Origin: Magnetospirillum sulfuroxidans
GTDB taxonomy: Bacteria > Pseudomonadota > Alphaproteobacteria > Rhodospirillales > Magnetospirillaceae
Direction of reading: 5' to 3'
DNA length: 64,000 nt
Assembly: GCF_018224925.1 (NCBI RefSeq)
Contig: NZ_JAGTUF010000001.1
Coordinates: forward strand, 744,001 to 808,000
Positions 1-9,412 of the stretch are shown in pieces. A program made the position numbers and the translations under genes. Every line of letters begins with the position of its first letter. Position 1 is the stretch's first letter. The notes under the pieces are model-generated. The model had not been told where the DNA came from. It made no database searches and saw only the letters and a program-made list of their open reading frames with translations.

Positions 1-1383
1 CCAGCCCATGGGCACCAGGGCCAGTTCCTCCAATCCCAGCGGCATCAGCAGCAGCGACAGCATGGCAAACGGCATTACCGCGATACCGGTCAGCGGCACC
101 GCCACCATGTTGGCCAGCAGCGACCACACGGCAAAGCGGTTGAAGTGAAAAGCCCCGTAAAACGCGGTGGCAAAGCCTGCGACCAACGAGGTCAACATCA
201 ATCCGGCCACATATAGGGCCAACCGATGATGCACCTGGCGATGCGCCGCCCGCCATGCCGCCATCGGCTTGGCCGCGACTTCGTAGGTGGCGATCAAGGC
301 GGCGACGGCGGCGAACGACATCTGAAAACTGGGACCGATCAGCGCTTCGGGCGCCACCATCAGCACCATCATCGCCGCCCACGCCACCAGGCGCATGGAC
401 AAGGCGGCACGGTCCAGCAGCACCGCCAGCAAGACGATCCCGGTCATCAGAAAGGCGCGCTGCGCCGGCACCGGAGCCCCGGCCAGCAGCATGTACAAAA
501 AGGTCAGCGCCATGGCCAAGGCCGCCGCCCATTTCTTGATCGGATAATGCAGCGCCACCGCCGGCACCAGGGCCAGACCGCCCCGCACCAGGAAAAAAGC
601 CATGCCAGCCAGCAAACTCATGTGCAGGCCGGAAATGGACAGCAGATGGGCCAGACCGGAATCGCGGTAATCGTTGAGCACGGCGCGGGGAATGGCCGAG
701 GTCTCGCCGGTGATCAAGGCGGCGGCCACGCCTCCGGCGGCGCCGGGGATCAGCCCGGCCACGCGCAGCGCCACCCGGTGACGCAGGCGGTTCAGCTCGT
801 GCCCGGCAGCCGGCGGGGCGATGATTTCCGGGTCTGACAACCCGCTTCCCACCGCCCCCAATCCTTGGAACCAGGCATGTCGGGCGAAGTCAAAGGCCCC
901 TTGCGTCAGCGGTTGCGGCGGCGGCAGCAACAGCGCCGACAAGCGGATTTCCGCCCCCACCGAGATGGGCGCCACCCGCTTTAAGCGCAATCTGACCTTG
1001 GTCGGCACCGGGCCATTGAGATCGGCCTGAACCTGCTCCAGCACGACCCGCTGGCCCCCCTCGGCCATCGGCTCGATTTCACTGATGACGCCACGGACAA
1101 TGACCTTGCCCGAAGCCACTTCAAGAATCGGCGCCTGAACCCAAAGCGTGCGCATCTGCGCCACGCTCAGCCCCAACGCCGCCAGCAGCAACGGCAGCAA
1201 GACGATGGCGGCGCCATAGCGCCGGCGCAGCCCTAACCAAGCCAGCAAGACCACCACCAGGATTGCCGGGCCGGACCATGCCGGCGGCTCGGACGGCAAG
1301 ATGAAGTAAAACGCGATGCCCAAGCCCAGAAAAACCGGCAGCCACAACGGCCAGCGTTCACGCTCGGCCAGCAGCCGTTCCAT
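1..1383 (-). CDS. comEC: ComEC/Rec2-family DNA uptake channel protein, 3' end beyond the window
   Basis: The visible 461 codons from ATG at 1383 encode a polytopic inner-membrane protein. ComEC-family proteins form the channel that moves single-stranded DNA into the cytoplasm during transformation. Two hydrophobic helices lie near the N-terminus, followed by an OB-like soluble segment and then the Competence transmembrane domain. That domain shows the family block LLSISGLHM, then RAFLM and further helices. The C-terminal metallo-beta-lactamase-like part, if present, lies before base 1. The start lies 2 bases after the stop of the upstream membrane gene, so the two are probably co-transcribed. 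Seen: the motifs and helices. Inferred: the DNA-uptake role in this host. The call as a ComEC homologue is secure, although the gene is incomplete. Confidence 0.9.
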   Translation of the reverse strand, partial: MERLLAERERWPLWLPVFLGLGIAFYFILPSEPPAWSGPAILVVVLLAWLGLRRRYGAAIVLLPLLLAALGLSVAQMRTLWVQAPILEVASGKVIVRGVISEIEPMAEGGQRVVLEQVQADLNGPVPTKVRLRLKRVAPISVGAEIRLSALLLPPPQPLTQGAFDFARHAWFQGLGAVGSGLSDPEIIAPPAAGHELNRLRHRVALRVAGLIPGAAGGVAAALITGETSAIPRAVLNDYRDSGLAHLLSISGLHMSLLAGMAFFLVRGGLALVPAVALHYPIKKWAAALAMALTFLYMLLAGAPVPAQRAFLMTGIVLLAVLLDRAALSMRLVAWAAMMVLMVAPEALIGPSFQMSFAAVAALIATYEVAAKPMAAWRAAHRQVHHRLALYVAGLMLTSLVAGFATAFYGAFHFNRFAVWSLLANMVAVPLTGIAVMPFAMLSLLLMPLGLEELALVPMGW

Positions 1384-1385
1384 GG

Positions 1386-2665
1386 TCAGACTCCCTTGCG
1401 GCGGCCCCACGCCATGACGACCAAGGCCAAGGCCGCCACCGCCTGCGCCCATGGCCCGATCAAGGTCAGCGCCGACGCCCCCATGGTCGGGAAAATCCAG
1501 GCCTTCAGGTTGGAACCGCCGATACCGTCAAGAACCGTCGGCAACAAGCCATACAGCAGCACCGCCAGCACGCATAACAGCAAGGCGTTGCGCCGCCGCG
1601 CCAACAGCCGGACCGCCGCCACCAAGGCGATATCGCGCAAGAACAGGGCCAGCACCGCCGCCGCCAAGGTCCATTCCCGTCCCCCGGCCAAAACGGTGAT
1701 GACGCCCAACAGCACCGCCAGCGCCGCCGCCGGCAGCCAAGACGGCAGCAAGTCCCAACGCCGCCCCCAATCTTGCGCCCGCAACAGCCGCTTGACGTCG
1801 GAAACATGCAGCGGCGAGGCCAAGACCGCCCCATAGGTCAGGACCGCCGCCACCAAGGCGGCCACCCCGGTCATCACCGGCAGCGGCGGGATCAGCTTCT
1901 GGGTGAACAAAAAGCCCAAGACAAAGGCGATCTCGTAGACGGTGAAGGCCAGATAAGGCCAGGGGGACGGCGCATGGCCCAATTGCAGACGGATCAACCA
2001 GGCCACCGCCAGCAGCAGCCAAGCCAGCATGACGATTTCGTGGCCCAAGGTGAAATTCGGCAAGGCGAATTCAGCGCCATACCACTGAGTAATGCCCCCC
2101 CAGTTTTTGGCCAGCGACGACAGCGCCGCCAACGGCCCCAATGACGGCACGGCGGCGACGATGCCCAGCATCTGCGCCAAGGTGGTCGATCCCCGGCGGC
2201 GACTGGCGTCAAAACGATGCAGCACCAGCACCACCAAAAGCGCGGTGGCCTGAGCGGCCAAGCCGCCGACCAGGGTGGAGGCCAAATCGACGAAATCAAT
2301 TGTGCCGGGAACGACGATCAGGGCCAGCAGACAGCACAAAGCGCCATACCAGACGTAAGACGTGCCGCCGACCACCTTGCCCAAGGCCATGGCCCAAGGA
2401 TTCGACGCCGAGAGCCGCTGCACGTCCCAAGTCCCCTGGGCCACTTCCTCGACGAAGCAATCAGCGGCCAGACGGCCGCCCCACAGCACCAGCAGGAAGA
2501 ATAAGATGTACAAGACCCATTCGGCCAGATTGGCCACATTGCTCAAATGCAGGCCGGCCAACGCCACCGCCAACAACGCCGGCATCAGCACCAATCGGGT
2601 CGGGGTCAGTTCCAGCCACAGGCAGCGCTGGAATTCCGGGTTCAGGCGCAACAGCGCGGTATTGC

Positions 2666-2669
<4 letters not shown>
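1386..2669 (-). CDS. ABC transporter membrane subunit, polytopic, substrate unknown
   Basis: This 427-residue protein is almost wholly hydrophobic, with roughly ten to twelve predicted helices. The ATG at 2669 overlaps the stop of the ATPase gene by four bases (ATGA), so it should be the permease partner of that ATPase. The reading frame runs open further upstream (to 2897), but that stretch lies inside the ATPase gene and is not credible coding. The length and arrangement recall ABC-2-type permeases, although no signature motif is obvious and the substrate cannot be read from the sequence. Context: ATPase, permease and comEC follow each other with overlaps or gaps of 2 bases or fewer. Confidence 0.75.
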
Positions 2670-3583
<914 letters not shown>

Positions 3584-3809
3584 CAAGATATCCTTATAAA
3601 GCTCTGAGCGGGCAACCTTGGCCAGCATAAAGCGATTTTGTCAAACCATCCCTGCCCGCCCCCTTACCTAACCTTTTGCGCGGGCAAAAACCCATCCTAT
3701 CGGGCAGGAAAAATACCCCTGGGTACGATGATCAGGCTGTCATGGGCGAAAGAATATGCTACAGAGTTCGCAAGCGCCAAATTTGTTGTCGGAGCCTCGC
3801 GCAATAATC

Positions 3810-5222
3810 ATGCAGGTCGTTACCCGTTTCGCCCCCTCTCCCACCGGCTTTTTGCACATCGGCGGCGCCCGCACGGCGCTGTTCAACTGGCTTTTCGCCC
3901 GTCACCATGGGGGCCGCTTCCTGCTGCGGATCGAGGATACCGACCGGGCGCGCTCGACCCAGGCCGCTGTCGACGCCATCTTTGATGGGCTCAAATGGCT
4001 GGGCCTGGACGGTGACGGCGAAGCGGTGTTCCAATTCGCCCGCATGGACCGCCATGCCGAAGTGGCCCGCCAATTGGTGGCCGAGGGCAAGGCCTATTAC
4101 TGCTATTGCACGCCCGAGGAACTGGACGCCATCCGCGCCGGGCAAAAGGCCGAGGGCAAGCCCACGCGCTATCCCGGCATCTGGCGCGACCGCGACCCGT
4201 CCGAAGCCCCGGTCGGCGTGCCCGGCGTGGTCCGCCTGCGGGCGCCGCAAGAGGGTGAAACCGTCATCGACGATCTGGTGCAAGGCGAGGTCAAGGTCGC
4301 CAATGCCCAACTGGACGACATGGTCTTGCTGCGCGGCGACGGCACCCCCACCTACATGCTTTCGGTGGTGGTGGACGATCATGACATGGGCATCACGCAC
4401 GTCATCCGTGGCGACGATCATCTGACCAACGCCTTCCGCCAGTACCAATTGTACAAGGCCTGCGGCTGGGACGCGCCCCGTTTCGCCCATATCCCGCTGA
4501 TCCACGGCCCCGATGGCGCCAAGCTGTCCAAGCGTCACGGCGCCCTGGGGGCCGAGGCTTACCGCGACATGGGCTTCTTGCCCGAGGCCATGCGCAATTA
4601 CCTGCTGCGCCTGGGCTGGGGCCATGGCGACGACGAGATCATCACCACCGAACAGGCGGTGGAATGGTTCACGCTCGACAATGTCGGCCGTTCGCCGTCG
4701 CGGTTCGACATGACCAAATTGACCAACCTCAACGGCCATTACATGCGCAACGCCGATGATGCGCGACTGGTTGAATTGCTGGCGCCGTTGCTGGCGGCAA
4801 AATTGGGACACGCTGTCGATGCCGATGCCCAGGCCCGTTTGCTGGCCGGCATGGGCGGCATGAAGGAGCGGGCCAAGACCTTGGTCGAACTCACCGACCT
4901 GGCCGCCTTTTATGCCCGGCGCCGGCCGCTGGCCCTGGACGACAAGGCGGCCAAGGTGGCCGCCGATGCCGAGCAGATGGCGCTGCTGAGCGAATACGCC
5001 GCCACCATCGAGGCGGCGGAGTGGAAAAAGGACGTTCTGGAGGAAGCCGCCCGCGTTTTCGCGGAAGGCAAGGGCCAGAAACTAGGCAAGGTGGCGCAAC
5101 CCCTGCGGGCGGCGCTGACCGGATCCTCGGTTTCCCCCCCCATCTTCGAGGTGATGGAGGTGTTGGGGCGAGCCGAGACTTTGGGCCGCATCGCTGATAC
5201 CACGGCAAAGGGTCGGCCTTGA
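3810..5222 (+). CDS. gltX: glutamate--tRNA ligase
   Basis: Glutamyl-tRNA synthetase, 470 residues, the normal bacterial length. It charges tRNA(Glu), and in many alphaproteobacteria also tRNA(Gln), with glutamate in the cytoplasm. The class I signature HIGG is at residues 16-19 and the KMSKS equivalent KLSKR at about 238-242. The Rossmann catalytic core is followed by a helical anticodon-binding region. I chose ATG at 3810 because homologues start two to four residues before [11 protein letters not shown]. An in-frame ATG at 3756 would add 18 unlikely residues. The 226-base region upstream (3584-3809) separates it from the divergent ABC operon and must hold both promoters. gltA follows 78 bases downstream. 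Confidence 0.96.
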   Translation: MQVVTRFAPSPTGFLHIGGARTALFNWLFARHHGGRFLLRIEDTDRARSTQAAVDAIFDGLKWLGLDGDGEAVFQFARMDRHAEVARQLVAEGKAYYCYCTPEELDAIRAGQKAEGKPTRYPGIWRDRDPSEAPVGVPGVVRLRAPQEGETVIDDLVQGEVKVANAQLDDMVLLRGDGTPTYMLSVVVDDHDMGITHVIRGDDHLTNAFRQYQLYKACGWDAPRFAHIPLIHGPDGAKLSKRHGALGAEAYRDMGFLPEAMRNYLLRLGWGHGDDEIITTEQAVEWFTLDNVGRSPSRFDMTKLTNLNGHYMRNADDARLVELLAPLLAAKLGHAVDADAQARLLAGMGGMKERAKTLVELTDLAAFYARRRPLALDDKAAKVAADAEQMALLSEYAATIEAAEWKKDVLEEAARVFAEGKGQKLGKVAQPLRAALTGSSVSPPIFEVMEVLGRAETLGRIADTTAKGRP

Positions 5223-5300
5223 ACGAAACGGCCGGCGGATTTCGCTCCACCGGCAAGGCACAACACTCGCACATTCGTGTGGATCACGGGGAAAGCTGAC

Positions 5301-6599
5301 ATGAGCAACAAAGAAAGCGTTACGCTTATCAACAACAGCACCGGTAAGCAGATCGAGATGCCCTTGCTGTCGGGCACCGTCGGCCCCAAGGTCATGGATA
5401 TCCGCAAGCTGTACGGCGACATGGATATCTTCACCTATGACCCCGGCTACACCTCCACCGGTTCCTGTAAGTCGGCCATCACCTACATCGACGGCGATGC
5501 CGGCGTGCTGCTGCACCGCGGCTATCCCATCGACCAACTGGCCGAAAAGTGCGACTTTCTGGAAGTTGCCTATCTGATCCTCAAGGGTGAGTTGCCCAAC
5601 GCGGCGGAAAAGGCCAAGTTCGAAAGCGACATCACCCGCCATTCCATGCTGAACGAGCAGATCTCGTTCTTCTTCCGCGGCTTCCGTCGCGATTCGCACC
5701 CGATGGCGGTGATGTGCGGCGTCGTCGGCGCCATGGCGGCGTTCTATCACGACTCGACCGACATCAACGACCCGCACCAGCGCATGGTCGCCAGCTATCG
5801 CCTGGTCGCCAAGATGCCGACCATCGTCGGCTGGGCGTACAAGTACAGCCAGGGTCAGCCGTTCATGTATCCGCAGAACAAGCTGAACTATGCGGAAAAC
5901 TTCCTGCACCTGATGTTCGCCACGCCGTGCGAGGAATACACCGTCAGCCCGATCCTGGCGCGGGCCATGAACCGCATCTTGATCCTGCACGCCGATCACG
6001 AACAGAACGCCTCGACCTCGACCGTGCGTCTGGCCGGCTCGTCGGGCGCCAACCCGTTCGCCTGCATCGCCGCCGGTATCGCCTCGTTGTGGGGTCCCGC
6101 CCATGGCGGCGCCAACGAAGCCGTGCTGGAAATGCTGCATGAAATCGGCTCGGTCGATCGTATCCCCGAATTCATCGCCAAGGCCAAGGACAAGGACGAT
6201 CCGTTCCGCCTGATGGGCTTTGGTCACCGCGTCTACAAGAACTACGACCCGCGCGCCAAGATCATGCAGCAGACCTGCCACGAGGTTCTGGAAGAACTGG
6301 GCGTCAAGGACGATCCGCTGCTGAAGCTGGCCATGGAACTGGAACGCATCGCGCTCGAAGACGAATACTTCGTCCAGCGCAAGCTGTTCCCCAACGTCGA
6401 TTTCTATTCGGGCATCATCTTCCGCGCCATGGGCATCCCGACCCAGGTGTTCACCTGCCTGTTCGCTTTGGCCCGCACCGTCGGCTGGATCGCTCAGTGG
6501 AATGAAATGCTGACCGACAGCGACCAGAAGATCGGCCGGCCGCGTCAGCTTTATATCGGTTCCGACGTTCGCGATGTCCCGCCGATCGAAAAGCGCTGA
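5301..6599 (+). CDS. gltA: citrate synthase, type II
   Basis: Citrate synthase of 432 residues, the size of the hexameric NADH-sensitive type II enzymes of Gram-negative bacteria. It condenses acetyl-CoA and oxaloacetate at the entry of the TCA cycle. Catalytic residues line up as His268 (in PAHGG), His309 (in GFGHR) and Asp367 (in NVDFYSG). I chose ATG at 5301 because GGGGAAA lies about nine bases upstream; an in-frame ATG at 5277 only adds eight residues before it. A GC-rich hairpin lies 28 bases after the stop. Confidence 0.97.
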   Translation: MSNKESVTLINNSTGKQIEMPLLSGTVGPKVMDIRKLYGDMDIFTYDPGYTSTGSCKSAITYIDGDAGVLLHRGYPIDQLAEKCDFLEVAYLILKGELPNAAEKAKFESDITRHSMLNEQISFFFRGFRRDSHPMAVMCGVVGAMAAFYHDSTDINDPHQRMVASYRLVAKMPTIVGWAYKYSQGQPFMYPQNKLNYAENFLHLMFATPCEEYTVSPILARAMNRILILHADHEQNASTSTVRLAGSSGANPFACIAAGIASLWGPAHGGANEAVLEMLHEIGSVDRIPEFIAKAKDKDDPFRLMGFGHRVYKNYDPRAKIMQQTCHEVLEELGVKDDPLLKLAMELERIALEDEYFVQRKLFPNVDFYSGIIFRAMGIPTQVFTCLFALARTVGWIAQWNEMLTDSDQKIGRPRQLYIGSDVRDVPPIEKR

Positions 6600-6774
6600 T
6601 CGGCGCGTACAGATCTTTGCCTCAGAAGGGCGGTGTCAGCCGACACCGCCCCGACGGCTTGCCAGTGCCGCCAACGACAATCGCGGCCCGCTGGGGCAGC
6701 GGCTGAAAAAAGCGGCATTCATCACTGTGCTGGGATTGATGGTTGGCGCCATCGCCTGGATGCAAGTGCATTGA
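6574..6774 (+). CDS. possible small C-terminally anchored membrane protein (doubtful)
   Basis: An open frame of 66 codons overlaps the end of gltA by 26 bases. Its C-terminal 20 residues form a plausible transmembrane helix after a basic segment. The pattern, a basic N-terminal part with a final helix, is common among small Rhodospirillales membrane proteins. Against it, no convincing ribosome binding site precedes the ATG and a perfect 10-bp hairpin lies inside the frame. An intrinsic terminator directly follows the stop. Reported as possible only. Confidence 0.25.
   Translation: MSRRSKSADRRVQIFASEGRCQPTPPRRLASAANDNRGPLGQRLKKAAFITVLGLMVGAIAWMQVH
6628..6651 (+). terminator. perfect 10-bp hairpin after gltA
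   Basis: GGGCGGTGTC (6628-6637) pairs perfectly with GACACCGCCC (6642-6651) across a four-base loop, 28 bases after the gltA stop. No T-run follows, so it may be a 3' stabilising hairpin or a Rho-assisted end rather than a full intrinsic terminator. Confidence 0.4.
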
Positions 6775-6780
6775 ACAAGA

Positions 6781-6810
6781 AACCCCGCCGCATGGGCGGG
6801 GTTTTTTATT
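6781..6810 (+). terminator. intrinsic terminator with T-tract
   Basis: A CCCCGCC / GGGCGGGG stem with a short loop is followed by TTTTTT at 6802-6807. On the plus strand it would end transcription reading through from gltA. The distal T-run overlaps the stop codon of the small minus-strand gene at 6806-6919. It may therefore serve both directions, with the A-run preceding the stem giving the minus-strand T-tract. Confidence 0.8.
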
Positions 6811-6919
6811 TGTCCTGAGCCGCCTTGTTGGCCAAGGCCCGGCCGATCAACAGCTTGGCGATGATCAGCCCGGCGCCGAACACCAGACCCGAGGCGATGG
6901 CGATGGTTTCGATGCTCAT
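6806..6919 (-). CDS. small single-span membrane protein, 37 aa
   Basis: A short open frame from ATG at 6919 encodes about 37 residues. A hydrophobic helix spans roughly residues 4-26 and a charged tail ends in AAQDK. GGAG sits seven bases before the ATG, a better context than the alternative ATG at 6931. The stop lies inside the downstream terminator. No family is recognised. The strong SD, single helix and adjacent terminator make it a reasonable small gene, although only homology in related genomes could confirm it. Confidence 0.5.
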   Translation of the reverse strand: MSIETIAIASGLVFGAGLIIAKLLIGRALANKAAQDK

Positions 6920-7011
6920 GACGTTCTCCATGCTTTGCTGATACACAAGCTATAGCATCGAATGCCCGGCTACTGCTATGGTCCGGCCGTTTTCTGACAC
7001 GGAGTATTTTA

Positions 7012-7650
7012 ATGGCCTCGCAAATTCGCGCCTCGCATATCCTGCTCATGTACCAGGGCTCCATGCGGTCCACCGCCACCCGCTCCAAGGACGAGGCGTT
7101 GGCCATGATCAACGACCTTAAGGATCAGATCGCCAAGGGGGCCGATTTGGCCCAGTTGGCGGCCCAGAATTCCGATTGTCCGTCGGGTCGCGAAGGTGGC
7201 GATCTCGGCGTGTTCGGCCCCGGCATGATGGTCCCCGATTTCGACGCCGCCGCCTTTGCCCTGGAAGAAGGTCAGGTTTCCGACGTGGTCGAAACCCCGT
7301 TCGGCTTTCACCTGATCCAGCGCACGGTGCCGGAAGCGCAGGTTCGCGCCTCGCACATCTTGCTGATGTATGACGGCTCCATGCATTCCTCGGCCGAACG
7401 CAGCAAGGCCGAGGCCTTGGCCCAGATCAACGCCATCAAGGCCGATATCGCCGCCGGCGCCGATTTCGCCAAACAGGCCATCGATCATTCCGATTGTCCG
7501 TCCGGCCGCGAAGGCGGCGATCTGGGTGAATTCGGTCGCGGCCAGATGGTCGGTGAATTCGAAACCGCCGTCTTTGCCCTGGATGTCGGTCAGATTTCCG
7601 ACGTGGTGGAAACGCCCTTTGGCTATCACCTGATCCAGCGCACGGCGTAA
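7012..7650 (+). CDS. tandem parvulin-type peptidyl-prolyl isomerase
   Basis: A 212-residue protein made of two consecutive rotamase (PpiC/parvulin) domains, about residues 1-105 and 109-212. Each domain begins RASHILLMY and ends ETPFG[FY]HLIQRT. Parvulins catalyse cis-trans isomerisation of Xaa-Pro bonds. No signal peptide is present, so it should be cytoplasmic, like the small stand-alone Pin/Par10 type. The two halves are alike in DNA and protein, so an internal duplication is clear. The start ATG has GGAG about eight bases upstream. The CULT gene begins four bases after the stop, suggesting co-transcription. Confidence 0.92.
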   Translation: MASQIRASHILLMYQGSMRSTATRSKDEALAMINDLKDQIAKGADLAQLAAQNSDCPSGREGGDLGVFGPGMMVPDFDAAAFALEEGQVSDVVETPFGFHLIQRTVPEAQVRASHILLMYDGSMHSSAERSKAEALAQINAIKADIAAGADFAKQAIDHSDCPSGREGGDLGEFGRGQMVGEFETAVFALDVGQISDVVETPFGYHLIQRTA

Positions 7651-7653
7651 ATC

Positions 7654-8028
7654 ATGCCGTTGGATGCCGGGGGAAAAACCGACGCCGATGCGGCGTTGGC
7701 CCCCGGCGCCAAAATCTGGCGCTGCCGCCATTGCCGACGCATCATCACCCGCCGCGACTGGCTGCGCCCCATGGGCGGCGACCATGAGCACGTGGTGTTC
7801 AATCCGGCGGGGATGATTTTTCGGGTGTGGTGCTTCGACCAAGCGCAGGGCTTGCGCTTGGTCGGCCCCCCATCGGCGGAATTTTCCTGGTTCAGAGGCT
7901 ATGCCTGGACCATCGCCCAATGCGGCCAATGCGGCAGCCATCTGGGTTGGCGCTATGACGACAGCGCCCAACCGGACACGTTCTTCGGTCTGATCAAGGA
8001 TCGGTTGGCCGAGGGACCGGCGGATTAG
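7654..8028 (+). CDS. CULT-domain protein, bacterial cereblon homologue
   Basis: A 124-residue single-domain protein of the CULT family (cereblon domain of unknown activity, binding cellular ligands and thalidomide). The zinc ligands are visible as Cys24/Cys27 and Cys90/Cys93. The aromatic cage that holds the glutarimide ring in cereblon is Trp79, Trp85 and Trp99. Length and cage numbering match the Magnetospirillum gryphiswaldense protein MsCI4 used for CULT structures, with substitutions mainly in the first 30 residues. The natural ligand of bacterial CULT proteins is unresolved. It sits four bases after the tandem parvulin gene. A joint role with that prolyl isomerase is only a guess. Confidence 0.93.
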   Translation: MPLDAGGKTDADAALAPGAKIWRCRHCRRIITRRDWLRPMGGDHEHVVFNPAGMIFRVWCFDQAQGLRLVGPPSAEFSWFRGYAWTIAQCGQCGSHLGWRYDDSAQPDTFFGLIKDRLAEGPAD

Positions 8029-8044
8029 CCCCTCGTCCCCCTGA

Positions 8045-8368
8045 TCAATGACCGGGATTGACGCGCAGGCGTTCGACCACCTTGCCGTCCTTGAAATGCG
8101 ATTGGACGATTTCGTCGTAATCGGCGGCTTCCACCGGCTGATACCACACGCCTTCGGGATAGACCACCATCAGCGGGCCATTGCCGCAAAAGCCCAGACA
8201 GCTGGCCTGGGCCAAGCTGACGCCCTTTTCCCACAGCATGCCCTTTTGGAAGCGCGCCATCATCTGGTCGAACATGGCCTGCCCGCCGCCCTTAGAGGTG
8301 CAGCAGCCGCGCGGATGACCGGCCGGACGGGAAGTGGTGCAAACGAATACGTGATATTTGTGGGACAC
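8045..8368 (-). CDS. thioredoxin-like [2Fe-2S] ferredoxin
   Basis: A 107-residue cytoplasmic protein of the thioredoxin-fold [2Fe-2S] ferredoxin family (Azotobacter FdI / Aquifex Fd type), an electron carrier. The cysteines are Cys10, Cys22/Cys23, Cys57 and Cys61, with the CLGFCGNGP loop typical of the family. The start is GTG at 8368 with AAGGAG about eight bases upstream. An out-of-frame ATG in between would not give the protein. It converges on the CULT gene. The redox partner is not evident. Confidence 0.88.
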   Translation of the reverse strand: MSHKYHVFVCTTSRPAGHPRGCCTSKGGGQAMFDQMMARFQKGMLWEKGVSLAQASCLGFCGNGPLMVVYPEGVWYQPVEAADYDEIVQSHFKDGKVVERLRVNPGH

Positions 8369-8417
8369 GGGGCATCTCCTTGTTTGGAACTATCCTAAAC
8401 AAGAAAATACCCCGTTT

Positions 8418-8433
8418 CTGGAAAGGTTTCCAG
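8418..8433. repeat. short perfect inverted repeat
   Basis: CTGGAAA-GG-TTTCCAG lies between the DUF4170 gene and the ferredoxin start. No T-run follows on either strand. It could be an operator for the ferredoxin gene or a weak mRNA hairpin; function is unknown. Confidence 0.35.
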
Positions 8434-8460
8434 AGTCCTTACAAAATTTGTGGGATTTAA

Positions 8461-8862
8461 TTATCCCTTGCGCGCCGGCAATTCGTCGGCGCTGCACAGA
8501 TCAAAGCGCATCAGGGCGTTGTCCACCGACTTGCCGGTCAGTTCGCGCCACTTGTTCATGGCGGCCTGACGTTCGAACGGACCATGCACTTCCAACGACT
8601 TGTCGGCAGCGATGACGTCGAACCCGGTATCGGCATATTCGCCGCCAACCACGTACCACTGATCTTCCGCCTGCTCTTCGTCGGCACGGATGAAATAGCG
8701 GATCATGGCGTTATCCACGGTCTTACCGGTCAGCGCACGCCAGCAGACATGGGCTTCTTGTTCACCGAAGGGGCCGAAGCGCTCTTCCTTGTGACCGGAA
8801 GCGATGGTGGTGAACGCGGTGTCGGCGTATTCGCCGCCGACGACATAGAACTTTTTGGCCAT
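8461..8862 (-). CDS. protein with two DUF4170 domains
   Basis: A 133-residue soluble protein containing two copies of the DUF4170 motif. Each copy begins with YVVGGEYADT and continues through GPF and a [ML]xRF/RYF segment (about residues 6-60 and 69-122). DUF4170 proteins in alphaproteobacteria are normally a single domain of about 80 residues, so this is a fused or duplicated form. Function is unknown. AGGGGA lies about ten bases before the ATG. It is divergent from the gene at 9076. Confidence 0.8.
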   Translation of the reverse strand: MAKKFYVVGGEYADTAFTTIASGHKEERFGPFGEQEAHVCWRALTGKTVDNAMIRYFIRADEEQAEDQWYVVGGEYADTGFDVIAADKSLEVHGPFERQAAMNKWRELTGKSVDNALMRFDLCSADELPARKG

Positions 8863-9075
8863 GGGTGTGTTTTCCCCTACTCCATCGGGTGGTGGGCGGT
8901 GGATGCTTATACCCTAACCCGCGCCAGGAAGAAATATCCTTGCTCAAGCATTCGCGCAAGCGCATCAGGCAGCTTTTGCCCAGCGCAACAATATGACTTC
9001 CATTGTTTTTCAATGAATTAGCTTTGGCACGATACCTGCAAAACCCTAAACAACCTGAGTTTTCGGAGATTTGCC

Positions 9076-9366
9076 ATGCAAGCGGTATCCGCCCAACCCT
9101 CACCGGCTCTGTTGCAACGCCTCGACCGGCCCGACAATCACGACACCCGCAAACAGGAAAACGCCAGCCAATCCGTCTTCGCCAGCTACGCATTCGGTCC
9201 CATGGATCTGAACAAGAACAACACCGATACCGACAAAAAGGACGGCGCCGGCATCAGTGGCGCCGGTCTGGGCAAGAATCCGCTATCGGCGGCATCCTTG
9301 TCGTTCGTCACCTCGGTTCAGGATGTCGGTTCCTCCTCGGACGGGGGCGGCCAGAAAGCATTCTGA
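9076..9366 (+). CDS. hypothetical protein, 96 aa, polar and low-complexity
   Basis: The ATG has GGAG seven bases upstream. The product is rich in Ser, Asn, Asp and Gly. It has no membrane segment and no cysteine, and ends in a Gly/Ser-rich tail. I recognise no family. The 213 bases before it (8863-9075) are divergent promoter space with nothing else recognised. trmFO follows after 46 bases. The good SD and isolated position support a real gene, but no function can be stated. Confidence 0.5.
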   Translation: MQAVSAQPSPALLQRLDRPDNHDTRKQENASQSVFASYAFGPMDLNKNNTDTDKKDGAGISGAGLGKNPLSAASLSFVTSVQDVGSSSDGGGQKAF

Positions 9367-9412
9367 TTTTGTGGGCTGGACATAGGGCCGGCTTGGCCTT
9401 ATCTCCACGACC

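Noticed and set aside
3759-4811. 350-codon frame antisense to gltX
   Set aside because: It mirrors codon periodicity of gltX in a GC-rich genome, shows no domain and has no separate promoter context.
5082-6281. 399-codon frame antisense to gltA
   Set aside because: Opposite a conserved citrate synthase; composition is a shadow of its codons.
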